DNA of 64,000 nucleotides, from the NCBI GenBank assembly GCA_965207995.1, contig CBDBNG010000001.1, positions 248,001-312,000 on the forward strand, read 5' to 3'. Numbering within the stretch: the first letter of the stretch is position 1; each line of letters starts with the position of its first letter. Position numbers and translations under genes: made by a program. Positions 15,996 through 25,215 of this stretch are shown here, in pieces. This stretch comes from DAOUKH01 sp965207995 (GTDB taxonomy: Bacteria > Chloroflexota > Dehalococcoidia > SHYB01). The notes beneath the pieces were generated by a model, which saw only the letters and a program-made list of their open reading frames with translations, had not been told where the DNA came from and ran no database searches.

Positions 15996-17051
15996 CTAAG
16001 CGGCGCGAGGAGCGCGGGCCGCTTCGAGCCGGCGCTCCGCCATCCGCTCGGCGGCGACGGTGGTGGTGACGCCCTCGGCCTTGGCCTCGGCGATCACCTC
16101 GGCGACACGTTCGCCAATCTGGGCGACGGCGCGCTTCGCCGCCACGGGGTCGTACCCGTACAGCTCGAACGAAAGGTCCACGATGCCCCCGGCGCTGATC
16201 AGAAAGTCCGGCGCATAGAGGATGCCGGCGGAGTGGAGCCGTTCGTCGTCTTCCGGCGTCAACAGTTGGTTGTTGGCGCTGCCCGCGACGATCCCGCAGC
16301 GCAGCCGGGGGATCGTATCTGCATTGAGGACGCCGCCCAAGGCGCAGGGTGAGAAAATGTCGCACTCGACGTCGTAGATGTCGTCGATGCCGACGACGGA
16401 GGCGCCCATCTTTCTCGCCGCTTCCTGTGCGCCCGGGTAGGGATCGGCGGTGACCACGCGCGCGCCGCCCTCAATGAGGTAGCCCGCAAGGTAAGAGGCG
16501 ACCTTGCCGAACCCCTGGATCGCCACCGTGCGTCCCTCCAGGCTCGGCGAGCCGTAGACATCAGCGGCGCAGGCCCGCATCCCTTCGTAGACGGCGAGGC
16601 CTGTCGGAGGCGCGGAGTCGCCGCTCCCGCCGGCGTGCGGCGGACGGCCCACCATGTGCCGCGTAGCCCGCATCACGACTTCGAGATCGGCGGGGGTCGT
16701 CCCCACGTCCTCGGCGGTGATGTAGCGCCCCCCAAGCGCGTCGACGGCACGGGCGTAGGCGAGCAGCAGGGCCTCGCTCTTGTCCCGATGGGGGTCGCCG
16801 ATGATGAGACCCTTACCGCCGCCGAGGTCGAGACCCGCGGCGGCCGACTTATAGGTCATGGCCTTTGAGAGCCGGAGCACGTCGGCGAGCGCGTCGGCTT
16901 CCGACTCGTAGGGCCACATCCGCGTCCCGCCGAGGGACGGTCCCAGCGTGGTGTCGTGGATGGCGATGATGCAGCGAAGCCCGGAGCTTGGGTCCGAAAA
17001 GAAGGAAACCTGCTCGTGCCCCTCAGCCCGCATGGCGTTCAGCGTATTCAC
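15996..17051 (-). CDS. Leucine/valine-type (Glu/Leu/Phe/Val) amino-acid dehydrogenase
   Basis: 351 residues, NAD-dependent oxidative deamination of a branched-chain or aromatic amino acid. Substrate domain: PSLGGTRMWPYESEADAL, then KSAAAGLDLGGGKGLIIGDP with the catalytic lysine in GGGKG. Dinucleotide domain: VAIQGFGKVASYLAGYL (GxGxxA/G Rossmann loop) and CDIFSPCALGGVLNADTI. GSANNQLLTPED and YAPDFLISAGGIVDLSFE are typical of leucine dehydrogenases. It lies upstream of pabB on the same strand. The exact substrate is uncertain. Confidence 0.88.
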   Translation of the reverse strand: MNTLNAMRAEGHEQVSFFSDPSSGLRCIIAIHDTTLGPSLGGTRMWPYESEADALADVLRLSKAMTYKSAAAGLDLGGGKGLIIGDPHRDKSEALLLAYARAVDALGGRYITAEDVGTTPADLEVVMRATRHMVGRPPHAGGSGDSAPPTGLAVYEGMRACAADVYGSPSLEGRTVAIQGFGKVASYLAGYLIEGGARVVTADPYPGAQEAARKMGASVVGIDDIYDVECDIFSPCALGGVLNADTIPRLRCGIVAGSANNQLLTPEDDERLHSAGILYAPDFLISAGGIVDLSFELYGYDPVAAKRAVAQIGERVAEVIAEAKAEGVTTTVAAERMAERRLEAARAPRAA

Positions 17052-17145
17052 GACCGCCCCCTTGATCGCCCGGCATCCTGCATCCCCATTGTACTCCGCA
17101 ACGTGACGAATTTCGACACGCGAGTGGAGGCGGGGAGGGTGATTC

Positions 17146-18387
17146 CTATGCGGGGACGGGACGGAGCTCTTCCGCGGGTGTAGCCGCGAGGCTGACCGGC
17201 GTATCGAGCTCGAAGGGGCTGCGCAGGCCGAGGGCGTCGCCGAACTCGCGGATCGCGGGCATGACTTCCTGCCCCATGAGCCGGATGCACGTCATCGAGT
17301 CTTCGTGCGAGACGTGGCCGTCGTTGCCCCACAGCGCGAGGATCGACGGGCTGGCCTTGGCGACCAGCACCTTGAGGCGCTCGATGACCTGGTCGGGCGT
17401 GCCGGTGATGATCAGGCCGGCGTCGACCTGGGCCTCATAGTCGGCCTGCGGACGGAAGCCCGCGCCGGAGCGCATCTTCGCCAGGGCGCGCCGCGCCCAC
17501 GGCCCCAGATAGCCCGACGGCGCCGACCAAATCGGATGGACGAGGCCGGTGAACTCGCCCTGCATCCACATGAACTCCCGGCCGTTGCGCTCCGCCTTCT
17601 CCTCCGTGTCGGCGACGTGGCAGCGGATCAGGTAGCCGCGCTGTTCCGGCCCCGCCCGGTAGCCGGCGCGCTCTGCGGCCTGGTCGTAGATGTCCCAGAC
17701 CTTCAGCGTGTCGTCGAGGCTCAGGTTCAACGCGATGTAGGGGTAGCGGTGACCCGCGGCCCACTCAATCGTCTCCTTGCTCGAGATGCCGGGTACCCAA
17801 ATGCGCGGGTGCGGCTTCTGCAGCGGCGCGGCCCACGGGTTGACGCAGCGGTAGTGAAAGTGGTCCCGCTCCCAGCGGAACGGCCCCGGCTTGGTCCACG
17901 TCTCGATGATCAGGTCGTGCGACTCGTTGAACCGTTCGCGGTTGTAGGCCGGGTTGCTGTTCGCCGCGATGTTCTCCACGCCGCCGCCGCGCACGAACCC
18001 GGAGACCAGCCGCCCCTTCGACATAAGGTCGATCATCGCCAGCTCTTCGGCGAGCCGGACCGGGTCGTCGGACAGCGGGAGCGGGTTGCCCAGCATCACG
18101 AGCTTGACGCGCTCGGTGAGGGCGGCGAGCGCGGCGCCGATGATGTTGGCCTTGGTGGACATCGAGAACGGCGCGTTGTGGTGCTCGTTGAGCATGATCC
18201 CGTCCACGCCCATCTCTTCGGCGTAGGCGTACTCTTCCAGCCGCTCGTTGTAGAGGCGGCTCGCCGCATCGGCGTCGAAGTACTCGTTGGGGAAGAGCAG
18301 CGACGTGTAGCCGAGCCTGCGCCCCTCGTCCTCCGGGTAGGCGTTCATCGGCTGCTCTGTGAAGTACATCAAGTGCATGTCGGTCAA
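17146..18387 (-). CDS. LLM-class (luciferase-like) flavin-dependent monooxygenase
   Basis: 413 residues, bacterial luciferase-like TIM barrel using FMNH2 supplied by a reductase. Typical segments: AEEMGVDGIMLNEHHNAPF, VKLVMLGNPLPLSDDPVRLAEELAMIDLMSKGRLVSGFVRGGG, KPHPRIWVPGISSKETIEWAA and LIITGTPDQVIERLK. The substrate is unknown; such enzymes are abundant in SAR202-like genomes and are often linked to oxidation of recalcitrant organics. It lies upstream of the dehydrogenase/rib cluster on the same strand, so flavin supply is encoded nearby. Confidence 0.88.
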   Translation of the reverse strand: MTDMHLMYFTEQPMNAYPEDEGRRLGYTSLLFPNEYFDADAASRLYNERLEEYAYAEEMGVDGIMLNEHHNAPFSMSTKANIIGAALAALTERVKLVMLGNPLPLSDDPVRLAEELAMIDLMSKGRLVSGFVRGGGVENIAANSNPAYNRERFNESHDLIIETWTKPGPFRWERDHFHYRCVNPWAAPLQKPHPRIWVPGISSKETIEWAAGHRYPYIALNLSLDDTLKVWDIYDQAAERAGYRAGPEQRGYLIRCHVADTEEKAERNGREFMWMQGEFTGLVHPIWSAPSGYLGPWARRALAKMRSGAGFRPQADYEAQVDAGLIITGTPDQVIERLKVLVAKASPSILALWGNDGHVSHEDSMTCIRLMGQEVMPAIREFGDALGLRSPFELDTPVSLAATPAEELRPVPA

Positions 18388-18527
18388 GTCCGGCGGCCGT
18401 GGGCGGGGCGGCCAAGAGGAGCGCGCGGGGCGTAGCGGATGGGACGGGAAGCGGCTGCGGCGTCCGCTGCGACCGCGAAACGATTGTAGGGTCTCGCCGG
18501 AGACGGGGTCAACGGAAAACGGCCCGC

Positions 18528-18533
18528 TATAAT
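18528..18533 (+). promoter_or_regulatory. -10 element (TATAAT) for the Gfo/Idh/MocA gene
   Basis: TATAAT ~25 bases before the ATG at 18558, with GAAGGAGG between. No consensus -35 is seen at normal spacing. The gap is divergent, so the LLM promoter must also lie here. Confidence 0.4.
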
Positions 18534-18557
18534 ACGGCCCTCCCCTGAAGGAGGCGG

Positions 18558-19622
18558 ATGATGGCGCAGGACGAAATCGGCGTTGGCATCATTGGAACGG
18601 GGTTCGGGGTTCGCGTGCAGCTTCCGCTCTGGCAACACACGCCCGGCGCCCGCGTCACGGCGGTCTGCAGCCACGACGCCGGCCGCGCCCGCCAGGTGGC
18701 CGACCGTTTCGGCCTTCCCCACGCCGTAACGGACTACAGCGAGCTCGCCACGCTTCCCGACGTCGACCTCGTCAGCGTTGTCACGTCGCCCGACCTGCAC
18801 TATCCCGGGGCCATGGCCGCCATCGAGGCCGGCAAGCACGTGCTCTGCGAGAAGCCATTCGCCCTCGACGAGGCCCAAGCCCGCGAAATGTGGGAGGCGG
18901 CGGAGGCCAAGGGTGTGGCCCACATGGTCAACTTTGAGTTCAGGACCACGCCCGCCCGCGTCCGCATGCGCGAGATGATTCAGGACGGCTTCCTGGGGAG
19001 CCTGAACCACGTCCACACGACATCCTTCGGCAACTTCGTGCACTGGACGGAAGGACGCACCGCCTCTTGGTGGTATGGGGCGAAGACCGGCGGCGGCTGG
19101 CTTGGCGCGTCGGGTTCGCACACCCTCGACGCCATGCGGTGGCTCTTCGGTGAGATCGTCGCCGTCAACGCCACGCTCGAGACCTTCGCCAAGGAACACA
19201 AGCCCATCGACCAGCCCGACCACATCGTCGCCGACGCCGACGACACCTTCTTCCTGACCCTCCGCTTCGAGAACGGCGCGCTGGGCGCATTCCTATCCAG
19301 CGCCGCAGCGCCGACGGGGACCGGTGCGATGCGCCTCGAAGCGCACGGCGCCGACGGCACGCTCGTTCTCGACGGCGACCGGCTCCTGGCGGCGAAGAAG
19401 GGCGAGGCCTTGGCCGCGGTCGAGGTCGAGGAGCTTCCCGACCCGCCCGTCGCCGGCGACCAGCACTACAAGCCGTTCTTCGCCTGGACGAACCACATCG
19501 TGGCCGCGCTCTCGAACGGGGAGAAGATCGAGCCGAGCTTCGAGGACGGATGGCGGAGCCAGCGGCTCCTGGACGCCGCCCGCGCGTCTTCTGAAGCAGG
19601 GCGGTGGGTCGAGTGCGGCTGA
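18558..19622 (+). CDS. Gfo/Idh/MocA family oxidoreductase
   Basis: 354 residues. N-terminal NAD(P) Rossmann domain: VGIIGTGFGVRVQLPLW, VTSPDLHYPGAMAAIEAGKHVLCEKPFAL with the family's EKP motif (Lys catalytic). The C-terminal domain starts near 125 (HMVNFEFRTTPARVRM) and has GGGWLGASGSHTLDAMRWLFGE, where the conserved His sits. These enzymes oxidise or reduce sugars, inositols or related polyols; the substrate cannot be predicted here. GAAGGAGGCGG precedes the ATG. Confidence 0.88.
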   Translation: MMAQDEIGVGIIGTGFGVRVQLPLWQHTPGARVTAVCSHDAGRARQVADRFGLPHAVTDYSELATLPDVDLVSVVTSPDLHYPGAMAAIEAGKHVLCEKPFALDEAQAREMWEAAEAKGVAHMVNFEFRTTPARVRMREMIQDGFLGSLNHVHTTSFGNFVHWTEGRTASWWYGAKTGGGWLGASGSHTLDAMRWLFGEIVAVNATLETFAKEHKPIDQPDHIVADADDTFFLTLRFENGALGAFLSSAAAPTGTGAMRLEAHGADGTLVLDGDRLLAAKKGEALAAVEVEELPDPPVAGDQHYKPFFAWTNHIVAALSNGEKIEPSFEDGWRSQRLLDAARASSEAGRWVECG

Positions 19623-19629
19623 GCCGACG

Positions 19630-20250
19630 CTAGCCGCCCAGCGTGACCGAGACCATCCGCCGCTCCAAGGCGAGCGCGAGGTCGGTGGTCACGTCGAGGC
19701 GTTCGAGGTCGCCCGTCGAAACGACGAAGGCGACGCCGAGCAACCGACCCACCCGGAAGTCGATGACGGTCGACGAGACCAGTCCGGCGGTGCCGCGGTG
19801 CGTCGCCCGCAACGACACGGCCTCGTCGGCGAAGCCGTGGGCGTCGAGCTTCTCGACGGATACGAGCTCGCTGCCGTCGCGGTTCGACTCCCCCACGTTC
19901 TCCTGGAACTGGCGCAGAAAGATGTCGTGCATCCACACCTTCACGCTGTCCTCGCGGTCGAAGAGGTGCACGACCGCGCCGGCGGCGACGTCCACGCCCG
20001 GGCCTGCGCCGCTACCCGCCGCGGGGTTGGCGTATTCGGCGAGAAAGCCGGTGATCCGGCCGATCCGAGCGAAGCCCTCGGCCGAGTTTCCTGGGAAGCC
20101 CTGCTCCGCCATGGTGTGGTTGTCGAGGTAGCCGGACCGCGCCATTTGGAACCCGGCGAGCCCACCCGGAAGCTCCACCGGCTCCAGCACCATTCGCTCA
20201 ATGAGCGCGTCTGAGATCGTATAGGTGGCTCGCGTCAGCGCGTTGGGCAT
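19630..20250 (-). CDS. Hypothetical protein, 206 residues
   Basis: Starts MPNALTRATYTISDALIERM and reads through ARSGYLDNHTMAEQGFPGNSA to a C-terminal segment LLGVAFVVSTGDLERLDV. No membrane helix, signal peptide or recognised motif. The pattern suggests a secreted or envelope-associated beta-rich protein, but without a clear signal that is weak. The start at 20250 was chosen because upstream in-frame sequence is low quality and enters the yifB coding region. It is convergent with the oxidoreductase gene (7-base gap). Confidence 0.55.
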   Translation of the reverse strand: MPNALTRATYTISDALIERMVLEPVELPGGLAGFQMARSGYLDNHTMAEQGFPGNSAEGFARIGRITGFLAEYANPAAGSGAGPGVDVAAGAVVHLFDREDSVKVWMHDIFLRQFQENVGESNRDGSELVSVEKLDAHGFADEAVSLRATHRGTAGLVSSTVIDFRVGRLLGVAFVVSTGDLERLDVTTDLALALERRMVSVTLGG

Positions 20251-20360
20251 GGCTCGGCGCTCCAGGCAGGGATTGCGGGTGGCAGCGCCCCTAAATTGTA
20301 GCACCGCTTCAGGAGAGAGTTCAGCCGCTCCGCACGAATCTCGTCTGAACGCTGCGCTCT

Positions 20361-21884
20361 CTAACCCAAGCCGCGCGAGCGGTACTGGAGGGCCTCGGCA
20401 ACGTAGGCGGCGGTGATGTCGTCTTCGCCCGCGAGGTCGGCGATGGTGCGGCTCAGCTTCAACGTGCGGTTGAAGGCGCGCGCCGACATCTGGAAGCGCT
20501 CCATCGCCGTCTCCAACAGCGACTCTCCGGCGTCGTCGAGGACGCAGTGTTTGCGGGTCTCCGTCACGTCCATGTCCGCGTTGCAGGCAAAGCGTTCTCC
20601 TTCGCAGCGGGCGCGCTGCCGCTCGCGGGCGCGCTCGACCCGCCGCCGCACCGTGGCGGACGACTCGGCCCTTTCCCGGTCCATGAGCTTTTCGTACTCG
20701 ACACGCGGGGCCTGAACGAACAGGTCGATCCGGTCGAGCAGGGGCCCGCTGATGCGCTTTTGGTAGCGGGCGACGGCGCCGGCGGTGCAGGTGCACTCCT
20801 TGCCTGGGTCGCCGTAGTAGCCGCAGGGGCAGGGATTCATCGCACCAAGCAACATGAAGCCGGCGGGGAACGTCGTCGTGCCCTGCGCCCGGCTGATGGT
20901 GACGATCTTGTCTTCCATCGGCTGGCGCAAGACTTCGAGCGTGGCCTGGCCAAACTCGGGTAGCTCGTCGAGGAACAAGACGCCCCGGTGGCAGAGGCTG
21001 ATCTCCCCGGGCCGGGGCCAGCGCCCGCCACCGACGAGACCCGCGTTCGAGATGGTGTAGTGCGGCGACCGGAAGGGGCGGACGCTCACCAGCGGCTCGT
21101 TCGTCGGAAGCTGCCCCGCCACGCTGTAGATCTTCGTCACCTCAAGCGCTTCGGCCCGCGACAGCGCCGGCAGGATGCCGGGCATGGCGCGGCTCAGTAG
21201 CGTCTTGCCGCTCCCCGGTGGGCCGGAAAGGATGACGTTATGCCCGCCGGCCGCCGCGATCTCGAGTGCCCGCTTGGCGTGCTCCTGACCGCGGATGTCG
21301 GCGAAGTCGACGTGGCCCATGGCGTCCTCGATCTGCGGCTCCGGCCGTTCCGTGGGCAGCGTGAGCGTGATCGGGTCGTCGCCGCGGTAGTGCGACGCCA
21401 GCCGCGACAGGCTCTCCGCCGGCAACACGTCGACGCCCTCCACCAGCGCCGCCTCGGAGGCATTCTGCGCGGGGACGATCACCCGCTTGAAGCCGAGCTC
21501 TTGCCCCAGCGACACCATCGGCAGGATGCCTTGCGTGTGGCGCAGGCTCCCGTCGAGCGACAGCTCGCCGATCACGAGCGTGTCGGAAAGGTCGGCCTCG
21601 ACCTGGCCGGAGGCGAGCAGGACGCCCAACGCGATGGGGAGGTCGTAGGCCGGTCCCGCCTTGCGGAGGTCGGCGGGCGCGAGGTTGACGGTGAGCCTGG
21701 TGCGGGGGAACTCGCCGCCCGAGTTGCGGACCGCGCTCCGCACGCGCTCCCGGGCCTCCTGCACCGCCGCGTCGGGGAGCCCCACGACGTTGAAGCGGGG
21801 AAGGCCCCGCGAGATATCGACCTCTACCTCTACCGGGGCTCCTTCGAGCCCCACGACGGCGCAGCTGCGTACTTTGGCGAGCAT
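20361..21884 (-). CDS. comM: YifB/ComM family Mg-chelatase-like AAA+ ATPase
   Basis: 507 residues, full length. N-terminal ChlI-like domain (~20-140; RGLPRFNVVGLPDAAVQEARERV). AAA+ core with Walker A GPPGSGKT (in HNVILSGPPGSGKTLLSRA), Walker B LFLDELPEF, and FMLLGAMNPCPCGYYGDP, the cysteine-bearing ComM signature. The C-terminal lid ends with a segment for Mg-chelatase C-type helices (LKLSRTIADLAGEDDITAAYVAEALQYR). In Gram-negative bacteria ComM is a branch-migration helicase that aids integration of transforming DNA. A start preceded by in-frame sequence is well placed at 21884. Confidence 0.93.
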   Translation of the reverse strand: MLAKVRSCAVVGLEGAPVEVEVDISRGLPRFNVVGLPDAAVQEARERVRSAVRNSGGEFPRTRLTVNLAPADLRKAGPAYDLPIALGVLLASGQVEADLSDTLVIGELSLDGSLRHTQGILPMVSLGQELGFKRVIVPAQNASEAALVEGVDVLPAESLSRLASHYRGDDPITLTLPTERPEPQIEDAMGHVDFADIRGQEHAKRALEIAAAGGHNVILSGPPGSGKTLLSRAMPGILPALSRAEALEVTKIYSVAGQLPTNEPLVSVRPFRSPHYTISNAGLVGGGRWPRPGEISLCHRGVLFLDELPEFGQATLEVLRQPMEDKIVTISRAQGTTTFPAGFMLLGAMNPCPCGYYGDPGKECTCTAGAVARYQKRISGPLLDRIDLFVQAPRVEYEKLMDRERAESSATVRRRVERARERQRARCEGERFACNADMDVTETRKHCVLDDAGESLLETAMERFQMSARAFNRTLKLSRTIADLAGEDDITAAYVAEALQYRSRGLG

Positions 21885-21989
21885 ATTCAGCCTCCGGGAT
21901 TGGAGAGAGTGCGGCGGGAGGGTAGAGACGGCGGACGGTTATGGGCAATACCCACGTGTCACACCGAAGCACCATTCGCCCCGCCGTCC

Positions 21990-22017
21990 TTGACGCTCCG
22001 TCGCGGCCCGATACACT
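21990..22017 (+). promoter_or_regulatory. Candidate sigma-70 promoter for ilvD
   Basis: TTGACG (21990-21995), 16-base spacer, TACACT (22012-22017). Transcription would start near 22024, at the base of a hairpin that ends before the ilvD ribosome-binding site. Confidence 0.5.
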
Positions 22018-22021
22018 GAAC

Positions 22022-22047
22022 TTGCCCCTGGTTTCCGGCCAGGGCAA
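22022..22047 (+). promoter_or_regulatory. Hairpin in the ilvD 5' leader
   Basis: TTGCCCCTGG pairs with CCAGGGCAA (one bulged C) around a 7-base loop, at the predicted 5' end of the ilvD mRNA. It may stabilise the transcript. No leader peptide rich in branched-chain codons is seen, so attenuation is not supported. Confidence 0.35.
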
Positions 22048-22068
22048 CGACTGCTCCCGAGGTGATCG

Positions 22069-23748
22069 ATGACGACGCTAGCCCCCGTCCGCGGCCCGAG
22101 CCGGACGCTGGTCGACGGCCCCGACCGGGCCCCGGCCCGCGCCATGCTCCGCGCCACCGGCCTGACCGACGACGACTTCCGAAAGCCCCTCATCGGCGTG
22201 GCCAACACCTGGATTGAGGTCATGCCCTGCAACTTCCACCTCCGGCGCATCTCGCAGAAGGTGAAGGAAGGCGTGCGCGACGCGGGCGGCGTCCCCATCG
22301 AGTTCAACACCATCGCCGTCTCCGACGGCATCGCGATGGGCACCGAAGGCATGAAGGCCTCCCTGATCAGCCGCGAGGTCATCGCCGATTCCATCGAGCT
22401 CGTCGTGCGGGGCCATCTGCTCGACGGCGTCATCGCTATCAGCGCGTGCGACAAGACCATCCCCGCCACGATCATGGCGCTGTGCCGGATGGACCTGCCC
22501 TCGGTCGCCTTCTACGGCGGGTCGATCATGCCCGGCGTCTACCGCGGCCAGGACATAACGATTCAGGAGGTCTTTGAAGCCGTCGGCGCCCATTCCGCAG
22601 GCCGGATCACAGACGGGGAGCTTTATGAGATCGAGAAGAACGCCTGCCCTGGGCCGGGCGCGTGCGGCGGCCAGTTCACCGCGAACACGATGGCGACGGC
22701 CATCGAGACGCTCGGCATCGCACCGATGGGGACCGGCAGCGTGCCGGCCATGGACCCCACCAAGGACGATGGGGCCTACGAGGCGGGTCGCCTGATCATG
22801 GACGTCGTCGAGCGTGACCTTCGGCCCAGCAGCATCGTCACCCTCAACTCCATCGAGAACGCCATCGCCACCATCGCCGCCACCGGCGGCTCGACCAACG
22901 GCGTCCTCCACTTCCTCGCCATCGCCAAGGAAGCGGGCCTCTCGCTCGACATCGACGACTTCGACGTCATCTGCAACAAGACGCCGCTGCTCGCCGACCT
23001 CAAGCCCGGCGGACGCTACGTCGCCAAGGACATGTACGCCGCCGGCGGCATCGCACTCGTCGCCAACCGACTGCTGGAAGCCGGCCTCCTGCACCCCGAC
23101 GAGGTCACCGTCACCGGCCGCACGATTGGCGAGGAGGCCGCGGAGGCGGTCGAGACCCCCGGCCAGGTGGTCCTACGGCCCCTGAGCGACCCCATCAAGC
23201 CGACGGGCGGCCTGGCGATCCTCCACGGCAACCTGGCGCCGGAGGGGTGCGTCGTCAAGCTCGCGGGGCACGAGCGGATGCTGCACCGCGGCCCGGCGCG
23301 CGTCTTCGACACCGAAGAGGCATCCTTCGCCGCCGTGAAGGCCGGCGACATCAAGGACGGGGACGTCGTCGTGATCCGCTACGAAGGGCCGCGCGGCGGG
23401 CCGGGGATGCGGGAGATGTTGGGCGTGACCGCCGCGCTCGTCGGCGAGGGCTTGGGCGAGACCGTCGCGCTGCTCACCGACGGGCGTTTCTCCGGGGCGA
23501 CCCACGGCCTCATGGCGGGCCACGTCGCGCCGGAAGCCGCCGTGGGCGGGCCCATCGCCGCCGTACGCGACGGCGACTCCATCGTCTTCGACATCGAGAA
23601 GCGCGAGCTCAACGTCGAGCTTTCCGACGCCGAAATCGAGGAGCGGATGAAGGGCTGGACGCCCCCCGAACCCCGCTACACCTCCGGCGTCTTCGCCAAG
23701 TACGCCCGACTGGTGTCGAGCGCGTCGGAAGGCGCGGTCACCAGCTAG
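22069..23748 (+). CDS. ilvD: Dihydroxy-acid dehydratase
   Basis: 559 residues, normal length. It dehydrates dihydroxy-acids to the keto-acid precursors of valine, leucine and isoleucine using an Fe-S cluster. Motifs: PLIGVANTWIEVMPCNFHL and DGIAMGTEGMKASLISREVIADSIE near the N-terminus, GVIAISACDKTIPATIMA, and CPGPGACGGQFTANTMATA with cluster cysteines. The C-terminal domain has TDGRFSGATHGLMAGHVAPEA. GAGGTGATCG precedes the ATG. Its last four bases (CTAG) are shared with the convergent TPR gene. Confidence 0.96.
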   Translation: MTTLAPVRGPSRTLVDGPDRAPARAMLRATGLTDDDFRKPLIGVANTWIEVMPCNFHLRRISQKVKEGVRDAGGVPIEFNTIAVSDGIAMGTEGMKASLISREVIADSIELVVRGHLLDGVIAISACDKTIPATIMALCRMDLPSVAFYGGSIMPGVYRGQDITIQEVFEAVGAHSAGRITDGELYEIEKNACPGPGACGGQFTANTMATAIETLGIAPMGTGSVPAMDPTKDDGAYEAGRLIMDVVERDLRPSSIVTLNSIENAIATIAATGGSTNGVLHFLAIAKEAGLSLDIDDFDVICNKTPLLADLKPGGRYVAKDMYAAGGIALVANRLLEAGLLHPDEVTVTGRTIGEEAAEAVETPGQVVLRPLSDPIKPTGGLAILHGNLAPEGCVVKLAGHERMLHRGPARVFDTEEASFAAVKAGDIKDGDVVVIRYEGPRGGPGMREMLGVTAALVGEGLGETVALLTDGRFSGATHGLMAGHVAPEAAVGGPIAAVRDGDSIVFDIEKRELNVELSDAEIEERMKGWTPPEPRYTSGVFAKYARLVSSASEGAVTS

Positions 23749-24497
23749 CCGCCACCTTCGTTCCCCTCCGCGTGCCGCTTCTTCCGGTACGACAGGTGCT
23801 GGTTCACCGATGCCTCGTCCAGCCCGAGCCGGACGGCCTCCGCGGCGTCCTCGGACGACCGCTCCTCGTCGCCTAGCGCCGCGTAGGCCAGCGCCCGCTG
23901 GAAGTGGGCCTCGGCGGTGCGGTGGTCCTTCCCGATGGCGAAGTCGAGGTCGGCGATGGCGAGCCGGAACTTGTGGGCCTGGTCGTAGGCCATGGCGCGG
24001 GAAAAGTAGCTCCACGGCTCGTCCGGTTCGAGGCGGATGCAGGCGTCGAAGTCGTCGGCGGCGCGGTGGAAGTCGCCCCGGTTCAGGTGGGCGATGCCCC
24101 GGCTGTTGAGGGCGCGGGGTTCGTCCGGGTCGAGGCGCAGCGCCTCGTCGAAGTCGCGGACGGCGTCGTCGTGGGCGCGCCGGTCGTCGTGGGCGCAGCC
24201 CCGGCTGATGTAGAACTCCGCCCTTCTGGGGCGCAGCTCGATGGCGCGGTCGAAGTCGGCGAGGGCCTCCCGGTCCCTGCCCCGCATGTGGAAGGTGATG
24301 CCGCGTAGGTGCAGCGTCTCGGCGTCGTCGGGCTCCTTCTGAAGGGCGGCGGTGAGGTCGCCCGTCGCGCCCTTCCAGTCGCCCGAGTCCATGCGCTCCC
24401 GCCCGCGGGCGCGGAGGTCGAGGGGGCTAAGGCCGTCGCGCCCGTCGCCGAAGAGTCCGAAGAGGCCCATCGGCCTATGATGCCCCATTCGCCGCAA
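23745..24497 (-). CDS. Tetratricopeptide-repeat protein
   Basis: 250 residues; from ~30 to 215 a series of about five TPR units, e.g. LHLRGITFHMRGRDREALADFDRAIELRP, then ISRGCAHDDRRAHDDAV, LNSRGIAHLNRGDFHRAADDFD and FQRALAYAALGDEER. TPRs mediate protein-protein contact; no catalytic domain is attached and the partner is unknown. The N-terminal MRRMGHHRPMGLFGLFGDGRDG may include extra residues: the Met at residue 10 (MGLFGLFGDG) is an equally good start. It overlaps ilvD tail to tail at a CTAG. Confidence 0.8.
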   Translation of the reverse strand: MRRMGHHRPMGLFGLFGDGRDGLSPLDLRARGRERMDSGDWKGATGDLTAALQKEPDDAETLHLRGITFHMRGRDREALADFDRAIELRPRRAEFYISRGCAHDDRRAHDDAVRDFDEALRLDPDEPRALNSRGIAHLNRGDFHRAADDFDACIRLEPDEPWSYFSRAMAYDQAHKFRLAIADLDFAIGKDHRTAEAHFQRALAYAALGDEERSSEDAAEAVRLGLDEASVNQHLSYRKKRHAEGNEGGG

Positions 24498-25182
24498 TTC
24501 CGCGCCCCGCGGGGGGTTGTGTCGTGCAATTTGGTGAGCGTTCTTGAACGTTTTGAGCGCACCACTTCAGGCGACGTCGTGAACGTTCGTGAACGTTCGT
24601 GAGCGCCATGAGCGTTTTTGCCCTTATTTTGAGCGCGCCACTTCAGACGCGGTGTGCGGGAGTGGTGGAAGTGCTCCACGTTTGGCCATCTTTGGGCACG
24701 TTTTGCGCGCTTTTGGGTCACGTCTGGTCATCTTTGGGCACCTCTTGCGCGCCTTTGGCCGCACCCTCGTGCGGTCTTCGCGACATGGCGACGGCATTTG
24801 TTCGGCCTTAGGAGACCTTTGCGTAGCCGCGGGCCGAGTGGGGGAGCAGCGCCCTGCGGGCGCTCGCGCGCCTGACGGCGCGCGCCCTCTCTCAAATCTC
24901 CCCCAGCGGGGGAGAGGCTTAAGGCGCTCCCGTGGGGGAGACGTTGGCGCGCCCCTCCCGACCCCCCGCCCTCACCCCAACCCTCTCCCAACGGGAGAGG
25001 GCGAAGACCGCCCCGCGCCACCCGTCTTTAGGCTTGCCGAGGAGTCATGCAAAGGTCTCCGAGGGGGAGAGGGGAGACCTCCCGGAGCCCCACCCCGGCC
25101 CTCTCTCAGTCTCCCCCAGCGGGGGAGAGGCTTAAGGTGGGCGGCGTGTCGAGCATTTTGTTCGGCGGTCCGGCGCATCCTC
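24498..25182. repeat. Non-coding spacer with direct repeats and intergenic repeat elements
   Basis: No supported gene lies in this ~700-base gap. 24500-24800 is AT-richer than its surroundings and holds degenerate direct repeats. TGAACGTT occurs several times around 24545-24600. GAGCGC(A/G)CCACTTCAG occurs twice (near 24558 and 24632). A ~30-base unit beginning GG(C/T)CATCTTTGGGCAC occurs at 24684 and again 42 bases later. From 24839 to ~25139 lie copies of the composite GC-rich repeat family, ending in GGGGGAGAGGCTTAAGG. ORFs here are repeat-derived and not credible. Confidence 0.6.
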
Positions 25183-25188
25183 TATAAT
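25183..25188 (+). promoter_or_regulatory. -10 element (TATAAT) for ttuB-ttuA
   Basis: TATAAT ~28 bases before the TTG start of ttuB. TTGTTC at 25158 is a possible but wide-spaced (19 bases) -35. Confidence 0.4.
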
Positions 25189-25215
25189 CGAGTCAAGAAG
25201 GGGGGAGCAGGCCCT

